Below, piece after piece: positions 39,601 through 49,401 of a stretch of DNA of 64,000 nt. Position 1 is the stretch's first letter. Each line of letters starts with the position of its first letter. The notes below the pieces were generated by a model that was not told the DNA's origin, searched no databases, and worked only from the letters and a program-made list of their open reading frames with translations. The position numbers were made by a program, and so were the translations under genes. Location: contig SVDC01000002.1 in the NCBI GenBank assembly GCA_015058045.1, positions 62,001-126,000 on the forward strand, written 5' to 3'. The stretch comes from Cellulosilyticum sp. GTDB lineage: Bacteria > Bacillota > Clostridia > Lachnospirales > Cellulosilyticaceae.

Positions 39601-39942
39601 ATGTATGGTACATATCGAGAATGCTTTGATGATAATGGCGTAGCATATAGTTCTGAAGCTGAAATGGCTCGTGCTCATGGTGTTTTACCCAGTACATTTA
39701 ATAAGCGTAAGCTTGATGGAGCTCCATTAAGTGTTTGCTTAAAGCCTTACAAAAGTCCTTTCAATAATGGAAAAGATTATTTTGTTTATAAAGAAAAACG
39801 GTATAAAAGCTTAAGGGCCTGTTGTATGGAACTTGAAATTTCTTATAGTGCTGTTGCAAATAGAATTCGTAGGGAATACTGCTCTCCTGCTGAGGCAATT
39901 AAGAGCGTATTAGAAAAGAAATCAAAAAATACATTAGGGTAA
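39601..39942 (+). CDS. double-HTH (NUMOD-like) protein, paralog A
   Basis: shared pattern with 40174-40509: YKSLRACCMELEISYSAV...SPAEAI. Confidence 0.6.
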   Translation: MYGTYRECFDDNGVAYSSEAEMARAHGVLPSTFNKRKLDGAPLSVCLKPYKSPFNNGKDYFVYKEKRYKSLRACCMELEISYSAVANRIRREYCSPAEAIKSVLEKKSKNTLG

Positions 39943-39962
39943 ACCCTGCAAGGTGCATTGAT

Positions 39963-40169
39963 ATGGCTTTTAATCCAGATAATTGCGGGATTAGATTGAT
40001 TCCAAATACCGCTATCCAAAAATGGATACAAGATATAAGTAAAGATGACTCAAAGTTGCAGAAATACCTACATGCCTCAGTAGGTCAACTTTATGACTAC
40101 TCTATATCTCCTACTGAAGAACAGTTTTTAGAGATATTAGGTAATGAAAATATAGAATTTAAGGACTAA
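39963..40169 (+). CDS. hypothetical small protein
   Basis: 68 aa between the paralogs. Confidence 0.4.
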   Translation: MAFNPDNCGIRLIPNTAIQKWIQDISKDDSKLQKYLHASVGQLYDYSISPTEEQFLEILGNENIEFKD

Positions 40170-40173
40170 AAAA

Positions 40174-40509
40174 ATGAATTTATGTATAGATCATAATGGC
40201 AAAATATATGAAAGCGAGTCAGAAATGTGTAAGGCTCATGGAGTAAGCTTAAGTCTTTACCAGTCCAGGCGTAAAAATGGACTACCTCTAAAGAACTGTC
40301 TAACTCCGTATAAAAATCCCTATTCGCAGGGAAAAACGTTTACTTATAAGAATACGCAATATAAGAGTTTGAGAACCTGCTGTGAAGATCTCGATATTTT
40401 ATATCACTCAGTATATCAGCAGATTAATAGAAACGGTCTTACTCCTACAGAAGCAATAGATAAAATTATTGCTAATAATAAAAAGAGAAAATGTAAGAAT
40501 GTAGCTTAA
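40174..40509 (+). CDS. double-HTH (NUMOD-like) protein, paralog B
   Basis: YKSLRTCCEDLDILYHSV...TPTEAI. Confidence 0.6.
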   Translation: MNLCIDHNGKIYESESEMCKAHGVSLSLYQSRRKNGLPLKNCLTPYKNPYSQGKTFTYKNTQYKSLRTCCEDLDILYHSVYQQINRNGLTPTEAIDKIIANNKKRKCKNVA

Positions 40510-40550
40510 ATTATGCTAAACTAATATTTATAAGATAAAGGGACAAAAAT

Positions 40551-40718
40551 ATGATTAAAACATGGATTGTGGATATTGCATTAGACTCTATTTCTGGAGA
40601 ATATCGTGTTGAGGCTGAGGATAGCTACGATGCTAAACTACTTGCAATAAAACAATTTAATATTGAATTCGATACTATCGCTCATCTTAGCGATATAGAA
40701 AGATGTATTGAAAAATAA
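40551..40718 (+). CDS. small protein (55 aa)
   Basis: MIKTWIVDIALDSISGEYRVEAEDSYDAKLLAIKQFNIEFDTIAHLSDIERCIEK; not in ORF track. Confidence 0.5.
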   Translation: MIKTWIVDIALDSISGEYRVEAEDSYDAKLLAIKQFNIEFDTIAHLSDIERCIEK

Positions 40719-40720
40719 TT

Positions 40721-41812
40721 ATGGAAACATACGAACAGATTAAAAATGAAGAATATAGAATAAAGACTAAAGCCTTGCTTGATGAGCTGCCAGATTATTG
40801 CACTTCCTTTTTAAATGGTGCTTTGAGGGATAAACAGCCAAGAACAAGGCTTTCGTATTTGCAGGATTTAAGGATATTTTTTATATTTTTAAAACAAACC
40901 AACCCTACGCTCTCTTCTATGGCTGTTAAGGATATTGATTTAGATGTACTTAATAATCTTAAACGAGAAGATATAGTCGAATATGATATGTGGTTAGAGT
41001 CTTATTATATCGATGGCCGTCATATTACAAATACAGAGCCAGGACGCAAGAGAAAAATATCTACTCTTAGAGTATTCTATAATTTTTTAGTAAATACTGC
41101 AGAGTATATTACAAACAACCCTGCCGCTAAAGTAAAACCTGCTAAGATTGAGGATAAAGAAGTAATTCGAACCGTGGAAGCCGACGAACTACCAAAGCTC
41201 TATGATGTACTTGATAGAAGGTATGAAAAAGCTGTTCAATTATTAGAGCAGACTCCAGAAGATAAACAAAATCAGCGTATCAAACTAGGCCCCGCTATTG
41301 CAAAGCGTGATTATGCTATTTTTGTCTTATTTATAGGCACAGGACTGCGAATAACAGAATTAATTGGCATTAATACATTAGATATTAAGTGGGACGCAGC
41401 AAGAATAAATATAATTAGAAAAGGTGGAAAAGCTGATCACATTTATATGCCAGATGAAGTAGTTGACGCAGTTAGCGAATATTGCTTCGAGTATAGAGAT
41501 ATGTTCTCAGATTTTGACGAAGAAGATGCTCTCTTCTTGTCATCTAAGCATTGTAGAATTACTGATAGGCAAGTTGAAAGATTGTTTAAAGAATTATGTG
41601 ATGAGGCGTTAGGCGAAAAGCACGGTCTTACTCCACATAAACTAAGAGCAACTTTTGCTACTAATCATCTTAGAAAATTTAATGACGTATCAGGCACAGC
41701 AAAGGTTTTAGGCCATAAATCTGTTGAAACAACAATTAGACATTATGCTAAGCCTTCAGAAAAAGTGAAACTTAATGTGCGCAATATGGATATTAGAAAA
41801 ATTGAGGAGTAA
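40721..41812 (+). CDS. tyrosine recombinase (XerC/D-like integrase)
   Basis: GTGLRITELIGI, TPHKLRATFATNHL, LGHKSVETTIRHYAK. Confidence 0.92.
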   Translation: METYEQIKNEEYRIKTKALLDELPDYCTSFLNGALRDKQPRTRLSYLQDLRIFFIFLKQTNPTLSSMAVKDIDLDVLNNLKREDIVEYDMWLESYYIDGRHITNTEPGRKRKISTLRVFYNFLVNTAEYITNNPAAKVKPAKIEDKEVIRTVEADELPKLYDVLDRRYEKAVQLLEQTPEDKQNQRIKLGPAIAKRDYAIFVLFIGTGLRITELIGINTLDIKWDAARINIIRKGGKADHIYMPDEVVDAVSEYCFEYRDMFSDFDEEDALFLSSKHCRITDRQVERLFKELCDEALGEKHGLTPHKLRATFATNHLRKFNDVSGTAKVLGHKSVETTIRHYAKPSEKVKLNVRNMDIRKIEE

Positions 41813-41814
41813 AT

Positions 41815-42126
41815 TTGATATTTAGTAAAAAGGATATTGAACGCTTCCTTAGAGGCGATTATTTTGAAGTATATAGGTCTGATGAACGTGAAATCACTGT
41901 TCTGTCTAAAAATAGTGAGGACTTTTGGGATTTAACTATCTTCCAGAATAAAATTGAAATCAGACATAAGCACAAGCTCAACCATCCATATCATAAAGAT
42001 AAATGGTATGCTACTAACTTAGAAGACGCTAGAGAACGTATTATAAAACATGATCTATATGTGATGAACGGACGAAAGCCAATAGAGCCTGAGTTTTTAA
42101 ATCACATTTTAAAGTTCTATAAATAA
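41815..42126 (+). CDS. hypothetical protein
   Basis: 103 aa. Confidence 0.5.
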   Translation: MIFSKKDIERFLRGDYFEVYRSDEREITVLSKNSEDFWDLTIFQNKIEIRHKHKLNHPYHKDKWYATNLEDARERIIKHDLYVMNGRKPIEPEFLNHILKFYK

Positions 42127-42155
42127 TTAATATGAATCAATGAAAGGGTATGAAA

Positions 42156-42494
42156 ATGGCAAAGAAATATCAGGTATTGTTCTTTAACGCTATTGTTGCT
42201 ACTGACTGGGTAAAAATAGAACCTGTTAGTAAGGAGATTTCTGCAAATGGCGAGCATGAAGTAAAAATCTCGGTTGAACAAGGATATACAATACAAAAAG
42301 TAGAAAAAGACCCTTATTTCTACATCCAAAAAGCTTTCAAATGGCTTCAAGAAAAGAACTTCTTCTCAGTTAGCTATCCATATGAAGCTGTGAGTAAGGA
42401 GCTTCAAAAGGAATATGAAAAAGATTTTAATGAGTATTTATGTAATACAGATCAAGTAACTGATTTAATTCCATATGAGGAAGAAAATAATTAA
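42156..42494 (+). CDS. hypothetical protein
   Basis: 113-114 aa ORF. Confidence 0.5.
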   Translation: MAKKYQVLFFNAIVATDWVKIEPVSKEISANGEHEVKISVEQGYTIQKVEKDPYFYIQKAFKWLQEKNFFSVSYPYEAVSKELQKEYEKDFNEYLCNTDQVTDLIPYEEENN

Positions 42495-42515
42495 TAAACC
42501 AGGAGAAACGACAGC

Positions 42516-45329
42516 ATGAGTGACGAAAAAAGGCGTGAAGCCGCTAGACAGTTTTACCAAAAGTGGGTTAACAGGGGAAAGGAAGATGAAGATGACAGGT
42601 CTTATTGGCTTGATTTCCTTCAGAAAGTATTAGGCATTGATGACGCTACGGACCGAATCGACTTCCAGAAGAAGGTTATCGGCCCAGATGGAAATACAAA
42701 AAGAATTGATGCTTATATCCCTGAAACAAGGGTTTTAATTGAGCAAAAAAGCTTAAACATTGATTTATCTAAGCCTCAATCTGGCCATAATGGAATGACA
42801 CCATATGAGCAGGCTAAAATGTATGATAATAGCCTTCCTGTATCAGAAAAGGCTAAATGGATTATCCTATCAAATTTCGCTGAAATATGGGTATATGATA
42901 TGGATACAGCTCGTCCAGAGCCAGTGAAGTACTCTCTCATCGAGCTTCGTGATAAGTACCCTGAATTTGAGTTTCTTATCAATCAAAAACAGACTAAAAT
43001 TACACACGAAATGGAAGTATCTGTTAAGGCGGGCGAATTTGTCGGTCTTATTTACGATGCTTTATATAAGCAGTATAAAGATCCAGACGAAGCTAGTCTT
43101 CGCTCTTTAAATATGCTTTGTGTAAGACTAGTATTCTGCCTTTATGCTGAAGATGCTCTTATCTTTGGCTCTAATGGCCACATGTTCCATGACTACTTAG
43201 AACAGTTTGAAACCAAGGACTTGAGACGAGCTCTTATCGATTTATTTAAGGTGTTAGACCAGGACCCAGAGAAGGGCCAACGTGACAAATACCTTGATGA
43301 AAGTCTTGCAGCATTTCCTTATGTAAATGGTGGATTATTTGCTGATGAAGACATTGAAATTCCACCTTTCACAGATGAAATTAGAGACATTCTTCTTTCC
43401 AAAGCTTCTGCAGGGTTTGATTGGAGTCAAATATCTCCTACTATCTTCGGAGCTGTATTCGAGTCAACCTTAAACCCAGAAACTAGACGTTCTGGCGGAA
43501 TGCACTATACATCTATTGAGAATATTCATAAGGTTATTGACCCATTATTCTTAGATGAATTAAAAGCTGAATTTGAAGAAATCAATGCCATCCAGGTTGA
43601 AAAGACTAAGAAAGCAAGATTGGAAAAATTTCAAGATAAGCTCTCTTCTCTCTCATGGTTTGACCCTGCTTGTGGAAGTGGTAATTTCCTCACAGAAACA
43701 TTTATCTCTATCCGTAGACTTGAAAATAAGGTTATTAGAGCAATTCTTGATTGCGACAAGAAACAAGTAGATGGCCAGATTGTCATAGGCGCAGTTATTA
43801 ACCCTATAAAGGTTGGTATTGAACAGTTCTATGGTATTGAGATTAATGACTTTGCCGTAACGGTAGCAAAAACGGCCCTGTGGATAGCGGAAAGTCAGAT
43901 GATGAAAGAAACTGAAGATATGATCCATATGTCTTTAGATTTCCTGCCACTTAAAACAAACGCATTTATTCATGAAGGTAACGCTCTTCAGATTAAATGG
44001 GAAGACATTGTAGATAAGAGAAAACTTAGCTATATCATGGGTAATCCTCCATTTTTAGGCTCATCTTTGCAGTCATCTTCTCAAAAAAAAGATATTCAAT
44101 CAGTATATATCGATGAAAAGGGTAAGACTTACAAAGCAGCAGGTAAGATTGATTATGTATCTGGTTGGTATTTTAAGGCTGCTGAATACATCAATAATAC
44201 AAATATACAAGTTGCATTTGTTTCAACTAATTCAATAACACAGGGCGAACAAGTTGCTAGTATATGGAAACCTTTATATGAACGCTTCGGTATTCATATA
44301 GATTTTGCATATAGAACATTTATATGGGATAGTGAAGCTTCTGCCAAGGCTAACGTACATTGTGTAATAATATCTTTTAGTTGTGCTCATAAAAATAGTG
44401 AAAATAGGATATATTATGATTCATACTATCAAGCTGCTAGTAATATAAATGCATATCTACTTGATGCTGATAATATTTTCGTAGAAGGTAGAACAAAAGC
44501 ATTATGTGAGGTCCCTGAAATATGTAGTGGTTTTAAAGCCGCAGATAACGGTTATCTTATTTTAAATGAAGACGAGAAAAAAGAACTTCTTTCAAAAGAA
44601 CCATCTGCTTCTAAATGGATTAGACGATATTCTATGGGAGTTGAATTTATAAATAAAATACCAAGATATTGTCTATGGCTAAAGGATATTTCTCCTACAG
44701 AGCTTCGCAATAGTGTTGAAATAAGAAAAAGAGTCCAAGCATGCAAAGAATGGCGTGAAAATGCTACTCCTACAGGTGACGCATTTAAGCTAAAGGATAC
44801 TCCACATTTATTTAGGCCATGCAAACAGTTTAAGGATAGTACGTATATTGCCATACCTCTTGTATCTTCATCTAATCGTAGATACATACCTATGGATTAT
44901 ATTAACGATGGAATGATACCAGGTAACAATCTTTTCTGTGTTTTTGATGCATTACCATATCATTTTGGAGTCCTTACATCTAATGTACATATGGCTTGGA
45001 TAAGGGCAATAGGTGGATTTTTAAAAAGTGATTGGCGATATTCAAAAGATATCGTTTACAATAATTTTCCATGGCCAACACCAACGGAAGAACAAAAGAA
45101 AAGGATTGAAGAGACTGCTCAGGGCATTCTTGACGCTAGAGCTAAGTATCCTAACTCGTCTCTTGCTGATCTTTATGATCCACTCACAATGCCTCCAGAA
45201 TTATTAAAGGCTCATCAGCTTAACGATAAAGCTGTAATGCAAGCATATGGATTTTCTATTAAGGATACTTCTGAAGCTGATTGTGTAGCTAAACTAATGC
45301 AAATGTATAAGGAGTTAACTGAAGGATAG
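42516..45329 (+). CDS. MmeI/type IIL-like single-chain restriction-modification enzyme
   Basis: 937 aa; N-terminal RIDAYIPETRVLIEQKS (D-x-ExK), FDPACGSGNFL, IMGNPPFLGSS, C-terminal target-recognition-like region. Confidence 0.85.
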   Translation: MSDEKRREAARQFYQKWVNRGKEDEDDRSYWLDFLQKVLGIDDATDRIDFQKKVIGPDGNTKRIDAYIPETRVLIEQKSLNIDLSKPQSGHNGMTPYEQAKMYDNSLPVSEKAKWIILSNFAEIWVYDMDTARPEPVKYSLIELRDKYPEFEFLINQKQTKITHEMEVSVKAGEFVGLIYDALYKQYKDPDEASLRSLNMLCVRLVFCLYAEDALIFGSNGHMFHDYLEQFETKDLRRALIDLFKVLDQDPEKGQRDKYLDESLAAFPYVNGGLFADEDIEIPPFTDEIRDILLSKASAGFDWSQISPTIFGAVFESTLNPETRRSGGMHYTSIENIHKVIDPLFLDELKAEFEEINAIQVEKTKKARLEKFQDKLSSLSWFDPACGSGNFLTETFISIRRLENKVIRAILDCDKKQVDGQIVIGAVINPIKVGIEQFYGIEINDFAVTVAKTALWIAESQMMKETEDMIHMSLDFLPLKTNAFIHEGNALQIKWEDIVDKRKLSYIMGNPPFLGSSLQSSSQKKDIQSVYIDEKGKTYKAAGKIDYVSGWYFKAAEYINNTNIQVAFVSTNSITQGEQVASIWKPLYERFGIHIDFAYRTFIWDSEASAKANVHCVIISFSCAHKNSENRIYYDSYYQAASNINAYLLDADNIFVEGRTKALCEVPEICSGFKAADNGYLILNEDEKKELLSKEPSASKWIRRYSMGVEFINKIPRYCLWLKDISPTELRNSVEIRKRVQACKEWRENATPTGDAFKLKDTPHLFRPCKQFKDSTYIAIPLVSSSNRRYIPMDYINDGMIPGNNLFCVFDALPYHFGVLTSNVHMAWIRAIGGFLKSDWRYSKDIVYNNFPWPTPTEEQKKRIEETAQGILDARAKYPNSSLADLYDPLTMPPELLKAHQLNDKAVMQAYGFSIKDTSEADCVAKLMQMYKELTEG

Positions 45330-45341
45330 AAAGGAAGTAAT

Positions 45342-46199
45342 ATGGCTTATATTAACATCGATACATATGAAATCTTAGAATGCCCAGAGGAAAATGATAA
45401 AGACAATTATTTCGAGTGCGACGAATTTATTGCACCAATAATATCCCTGCTAAATAAAAAGGGCTATAAAACTAAGTTCTGCTGCGAGGGCCATTTATAC
45501 GATGAGGCAATGGCTAGTATATTTTCACCTTTTGAGGAAAATGAAGAACCAAGTGAAAATACTATTTTTGGTTATATCTCTCACGAAGAGCTTAATGACT
45601 CATATTACAGGTATCTAGTGCATAAAAGGAATTCGGGCTTGCATGGCTATATAACATTTGAGCCATTTGTAAATTTTGGAAACCTCCTGGATTCCTTTCC
45701 TGAAGACAACGCTTTTCCTTTTTATGACCAAGCTAGTAATTCAATAAGATGGGACTATATAAAAAGAGATAAGAAAAGTTTTATAGAAAGAAGAAATAAA
45801 GAGATAGTGCTACAATCAAAGCCATATGAGCACTTTAGAGCAAGACTAGATTTCTTAAAAGCTGTTTATGACTGGGTTGATAATCTTCCAAATTACGATG
45901 ACATTATCACTGATGATAATAAGCGAAAAAAAGATTTCTTTGTAACCGAGCTTCCACTGATCAAAAAGCGTGTTAAGGATGAGTCAGAATCTCCAGAGAT
46001 AATTGAAACTTTCTTCGACGTATATCTTATGAATCATCGAATTCTAAAAAGTAAATACGGAACATTTGAAGATATGTTACTTCTTGATTCTGAAAAAAAG
46101 ATTAGTTTCTTCCTCGACCTTTCAAAGGAAATGATTGTAAAAGATGATGAAGGCGAATACTGCATAAGAATTGAATATAAAGATGCAGTAGAACTATAA
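45342..46199 (+). CDS. hypothetical protein
   Basis: 285 aa, SD GGAAG. Confidence 0.6.
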   Translation: MAYINIDTYEILECPEENDKDNYFECDEFIAPIISLLNKKGYKTKFCCEGHLYDEAMASIFSPFEENEEPSENTIFGYISHEELNDSYYRYLVHKRNSGLHGYITFEPFVNFGNLLDSFPEDNAFPFYDQASNSIRWDYIKRDKKSFIERRNKEIVLQSKPYEHFRARLDFLKAVYDWVDNLPNYDDIITDDNKRKKDFFVTELPLIKKRVKDESESPEIIETFFDVYLMNHRILKSKYGTFEDMLLLDSEKKISFFLDLSKEMIVKDDEGEYCIRIEYKDAVEL

Positions 46200-46207
46200 T
46201 TTAAAAT

Positions 46208-46256
46208 TGTATCAAATAACCCTGCTAGAAATCACTCTGGCAGGGTTTATTTTTAG
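46208..46256. terminator. bidirectional terminator
   Basis: aataaccctgctagaaatcactctggcagggtttattttt. Confidence 0.65.
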
Positions 46257-47116
46257 AATCTGAAACCTCTACGTACTCTCTTAGGGTATCTAGGCGGTGT
46301 CCATGTAGCAGTCTTGTGAACTTGCTGTTGTGGTTGATTTTGTAAGTTCATCTGTTGCGCCATTCTAGTAAGCTTTTCGAGCTCATCGTGCAACCATTCT
46401 ACTTCTGAAATAAAGAATTCATTTATATCCATTTCACTAGTAATATTTATATTGTGGACGGACATCCAGATATCTTCATAGTCGTTTGTTTGATGTATCA
46501 GTCGATGAACAACGTCGCTATCGTCGTAATTTACGCATATGCTGTAGTTTGACATTTGAAGTACATCTAGCTTAGGATTTGTGGATTTAATTGCTCTAAG
46601 TGCCTTTCTAGGGCACCTGTTCCAGTGGTAATGTAAATTCTTATGCCAATAAGAAAAGCTTTCATCGTCTTCTTGCCTAAATCTTCCAAATTCTGCTTCA
46701 GGGTGAGCATCATTTCTTTCATAAAACACCCAAACAATGCGTCTTCCGTGAGAAGTATGGAACAATGTTCTTGAAACAAACTCTTCATCTGATATCCTGC
46801 TCTTCTGAAACTCTATAACAGTATTACTCTCTTCCAGAAAAACATCAGCTATATGTATCTCACCAGTTCTTTCATCTACAAAGCGTTTTTCGAGCGTTTC
46901 TAGCGGAAATAGCTCCTGCATATGCATATGCCATTCAGATTTACTATCCTTGTCGAAAGGACAGTTAGAATCGCTCATATGGGCGAAATGAGGCCTATAT
47001 ACATTGCCTTTTCTAAATCTTATTGTCTCTCCGCAAAAAGGACAGATATAATCTACTCCCTTTTTGGCTTCTCTTGAAAATATAGTATTGCCATGCTGAT
47101 CTAAAGCTGTAAACAT
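46253..47116 (-). CDS. CoiA-like nuclease-fold protein
   Basis: YICPFCGETIRFRKGNVYRPHFAHMSD and ADVFLEESNTVIEFQKS; ATG at 47116 after AGGAGAAGG. Confidence 0.75.
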   Translation of the reverse strand: MFTALDQHGNTIFSREAKKGVDYICPFCGETIRFRKGNVYRPHFAHMSDSNCPFDKDSKSEWHMHMQELFPLETLEKRFVDERTGEIHIADVFLEESNTVIEFQKSRISDEEFVSRTLFHTSHGRRIVWVFYERNDAHPEAEFGRFRQEDDESFSYWHKNLHYHWNRCPRKALRAIKSTNPKLDVLQMSNYSICVNYDDSDVVHRLIHQTNDYEDIWMSVHNINITSEMDINEFFISEVEWLHDELEKLTRMAQQMNLQNQPQQQVHKTATWTPPRYPKRVRRGFRF

Positions 47117-47168
47117 TATCCTTCTCCTAATAAAAAGCGGACTCATATTATTGACACACTACACAGTA

Positions 47169-47330
47169 TTACCAATTTCTATACATTTCATTAAGACAAT
47201 CTACAAGTTCTTTGACGCACTGAGGTGTCTCACTTTCTCCCTTTTGCTCTATGAACTCCATAAGAATATCTACAGTTTGTCCAACTTCATTTCGAGTTTC
47301 AAATTTAATAGTATCAAGATTGAGTTTCAT
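47169..47330 (-). CDS. small protein (53 aa)
   Basis: MKLNLDTIKFETRNEVGQTVDILMEFIEQKGESETPQCVKELVDCLNEMYRNW; not in ORF track. Confidence 0.45.
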   Translation of the reverse strand: MKLNLDTIKFETRNEVGQTVDILMEFIEQKGESETPQCVKELVDCLNEMYRNW

Positions 47331-47566
47331 AATTATTTTTTTCCTTTATTTTTAATATTTATTATACTAGCAGATTTTTAATAAAATTAAAAAGGATTTG
47401 TTCCTTTTAAATTTAATCCGTAGATATTGCTGGGTAGGGTTCGGGAAACGGGCGAATAATGCAATCATTCCTTTACAGTTTGAGCAAATATTATAAATAA
47501 AAAAGACCAACGCAAAATTGCGAAGGTCTTTAAATTGATTTTATAATCTATGCGATTATATATTTA

Positions 47567-47854
47567 CTAACTTAATTTGGCCATTTGTATTAAACGGATT
47601 GCCTGCTTAAGCAACTGAGTTTCCTTGATATTTGATTCTACATAGACTGGCTCATTATCTTCGCCTACATAGTAAACGCCTGGATCCATAATATAGTAAT
47701 ATGGATTTTCCTCCTTACCATCGACACTTTCATCGTATACGTATTTAACATCAAATCGTCTTTTCTTGATTTCCTTTGTGTCTATATCTGTAGACTCGAA
47801 TTCAATAACGTAGATGTAACCAGTAATATCGTCAATCTTTTCAATTATTTTCAT
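47567..47854 (-). CDS. hypothetical protein
   Basis: 95 aa; terminator at about 47500-47535. Confidence 0.55.
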   Translation of the reverse strand: MKIIEKIDDITGYIYVIEFESTDIDTKEIKKRRFDVKYVYDESVDGKEENPYYYIMDPGVYYVGEDNEPVYVESNIKETQLLKQAIRLIQMAKLS

Positions 47855-47873
47855 AATATCTTAGCTTCCTTTC

Positions 47874-48251
47874 TTAGGCGTAGTTATACACGAACACTTC
47901 ATTTTCTGTTAAGTTATCCATTCCAAGACTTACAGCACCAATGTGGCGATACTTTTTTGCATTCTTTTCTGAGGCTTCAAAGTGAAACTCGCCAAACATA
48001 TCATGTACTGCATTCATAATAGGTCTTAACAGATGATGCATTCTGTATGTACTTAAGATTTCAAGCCAATTAACGTATACTGGGCATGCAATCCCATTTG
48101 CTGTTTCTGTATCTTCTGAAATATAGATGTGTCCTACGGTATAAGTGTCATTAGCAGTTATTTCAAACTGTCTTTCAGCACCACAACCGCAGTAATTTAT
48201 TGCATCCTCATCATCCCAGTTATAAGGGACTTCTTTTAATGTAATTTTCAT
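47874..48251 (-). CDS. hypothetical protein
   Basis: 125 aa preceded by structured leader. Confidence 0.6.
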   Translation of the reverse strand: MKITLKEVPYNWDDEDAINYCGCGAERQFEITANDTYTVGHIYISEDTETANGIACPVYVNWLEILSTYRMHHLLRPIMNAVHDMFGEFHFEASEKNAKKYRHIGAVSLGMDNLTENEVFVYNYA

Positions 48252-48261
48252 AATACCTCAC

Positions 48262-48330
48262 AATCTATTACTCCCCTATAGCGGTACGGGAGTAATCAAT
48301 CTTCCCTACCGCAGGGATTAATACATTGTT
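48262..48330 (-). ncRNA. structured 5' UTR (alternative-pairing leader)
   Basis: CCC-TGCGGTA-GGG and ATTACTCCC-GTACCGCTATA-GGGGAGTAAT; GCGGTA:TACCGC. Confidence 0.7.
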
Positions 48331-48336
48331 TAGTCG

Positions 48337-49329
48337 TTATGCTACATGCCTTGATGCTTCTCTTTTGAACCAGTCCTTAGTCATATACCCTTGATATACA
48401 AACCATGGCTGTTCGTCCCAAGCAGTATCAAGCTTGTCTAGGAATAATCCTTTTATATCACCATTGTCCTTATATTGAGCGATGTACATATCCATAATAC
48501 AAGCAAGTCTAAAAAGCTTATTGGCATTTTCCTTAACAAATAAGCGTAAATTCTTCATTAGAGCTTTCTCTGAAGAAAAACGTGATTTCCCTGCAATTGC
48601 AATTGGAATTCTAACAAATGGTGTTTGGATTAATACCTGCCAACCATTGTTATAGTATTCGCTACAGTCATGCTCAATAATGAATTTAAGCGTATTGTCT
48701 GAACTGGTACTTGAAAGTCTCTTTTGATATACCTGCCTATCATTCCTGTGACCAGGAGCGATACAATGGGTGTCATCAAGATAGATTCTTTCAAGTCTTT
48801 CATAATCAGCTACATGCTGTTTTAATGCGCTTAAGTCTTCCTTTGCAGCAATTTTGATAGCCTTGCTAAAGTCAATAACATCATCAAGCAAATCCTCATC
48901 ATATGAGATTGCTCTATAGATTTCAGTTTCCTTTTCAAAGAGATATAAATATTTATTAATCTCTTCTAAGTTATCGGTATCTACAGTAAGAAGTAGCTTG
49001 CCGTAATGGTAAACTTTCAAGTAGTAATTACTTGAGTCGTAGATATAACCATATTCAGCATAAGTCCAATCATCAATGCTTCTTGACATCCTATCTGGTT
49101 TAATCCAGTTAAGAGCAAAATTCTTACAGTCATTATCATTGCCATTACAAGCAATGTTTTTGTTACGCTGATTTTCAACCCACGCATTAATGCCGTGGTT
49201 TACAGTGGCATTCTCAATAGCCTTTAATATCTGAAGGCCATACCAACTCAAATAAGCATCGCTACTTAAATAAGCTACATTAACAATCTCATTTTTTCCT
49301 TTGGTAATACATACATATCCTCTTGTCAT
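48337..49329 (-). CDS. hypothetical protein
   Basis: 330 aa, GGAGG SD. Confidence 0.6.
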   Translation of the reverse strand: MTRGYVCITKGKNEIVNVAYLSSDAYLSWYGLQILKAIENATVNHGINAWVENQRNKNIACNGNDNDCKNFALNWIKPDRMSRSIDDWTYAEYGYIYDSSNYYLKVYHYGKLLLTVDTDNLEEINKYLYLFEKETEIYRAISYDEDLLDDVIDFSKAIKIAAKEDLSALKQHVADYERLERIYLDDTHCIAPGHRNDRQVYQKRLSSTSSDNTLKFIIEHDCSEYYNNGWQVLIQTPFVRIPIAIAGKSRFSSEKALMKNLRLFVKENANKLFRLACIMDMYIAQYKDNGDIKGLFLDKLDTAWDEQPWFVYQGYMTKDWFKREASRHVA

Positions 49330-49351
49330 TGTTTTTCCTCCTAAAAAAAAG

Positions 49352-49400
49352 AAGGAAACTATTTCCCCGAAGGGAAATATAATTCCCTTCAGAGTTATTC
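49352..49400 (-). ncRNA. structured 5' UTR (alternative-pairing leader)
   Basis: TATTTCCCTTCGGGGAAATA versus CTGAAGGGAA:TTTCCCTTCGG. Confidence 0.6.
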
Positions 49401-49401
49401 T

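Noticed and set aside
47400-47500. Possible tRNA-like sequence (ggttcgggaaacgggcg)
   Set aside because: No acceptor/D/anticodon arms could be assembled around it.
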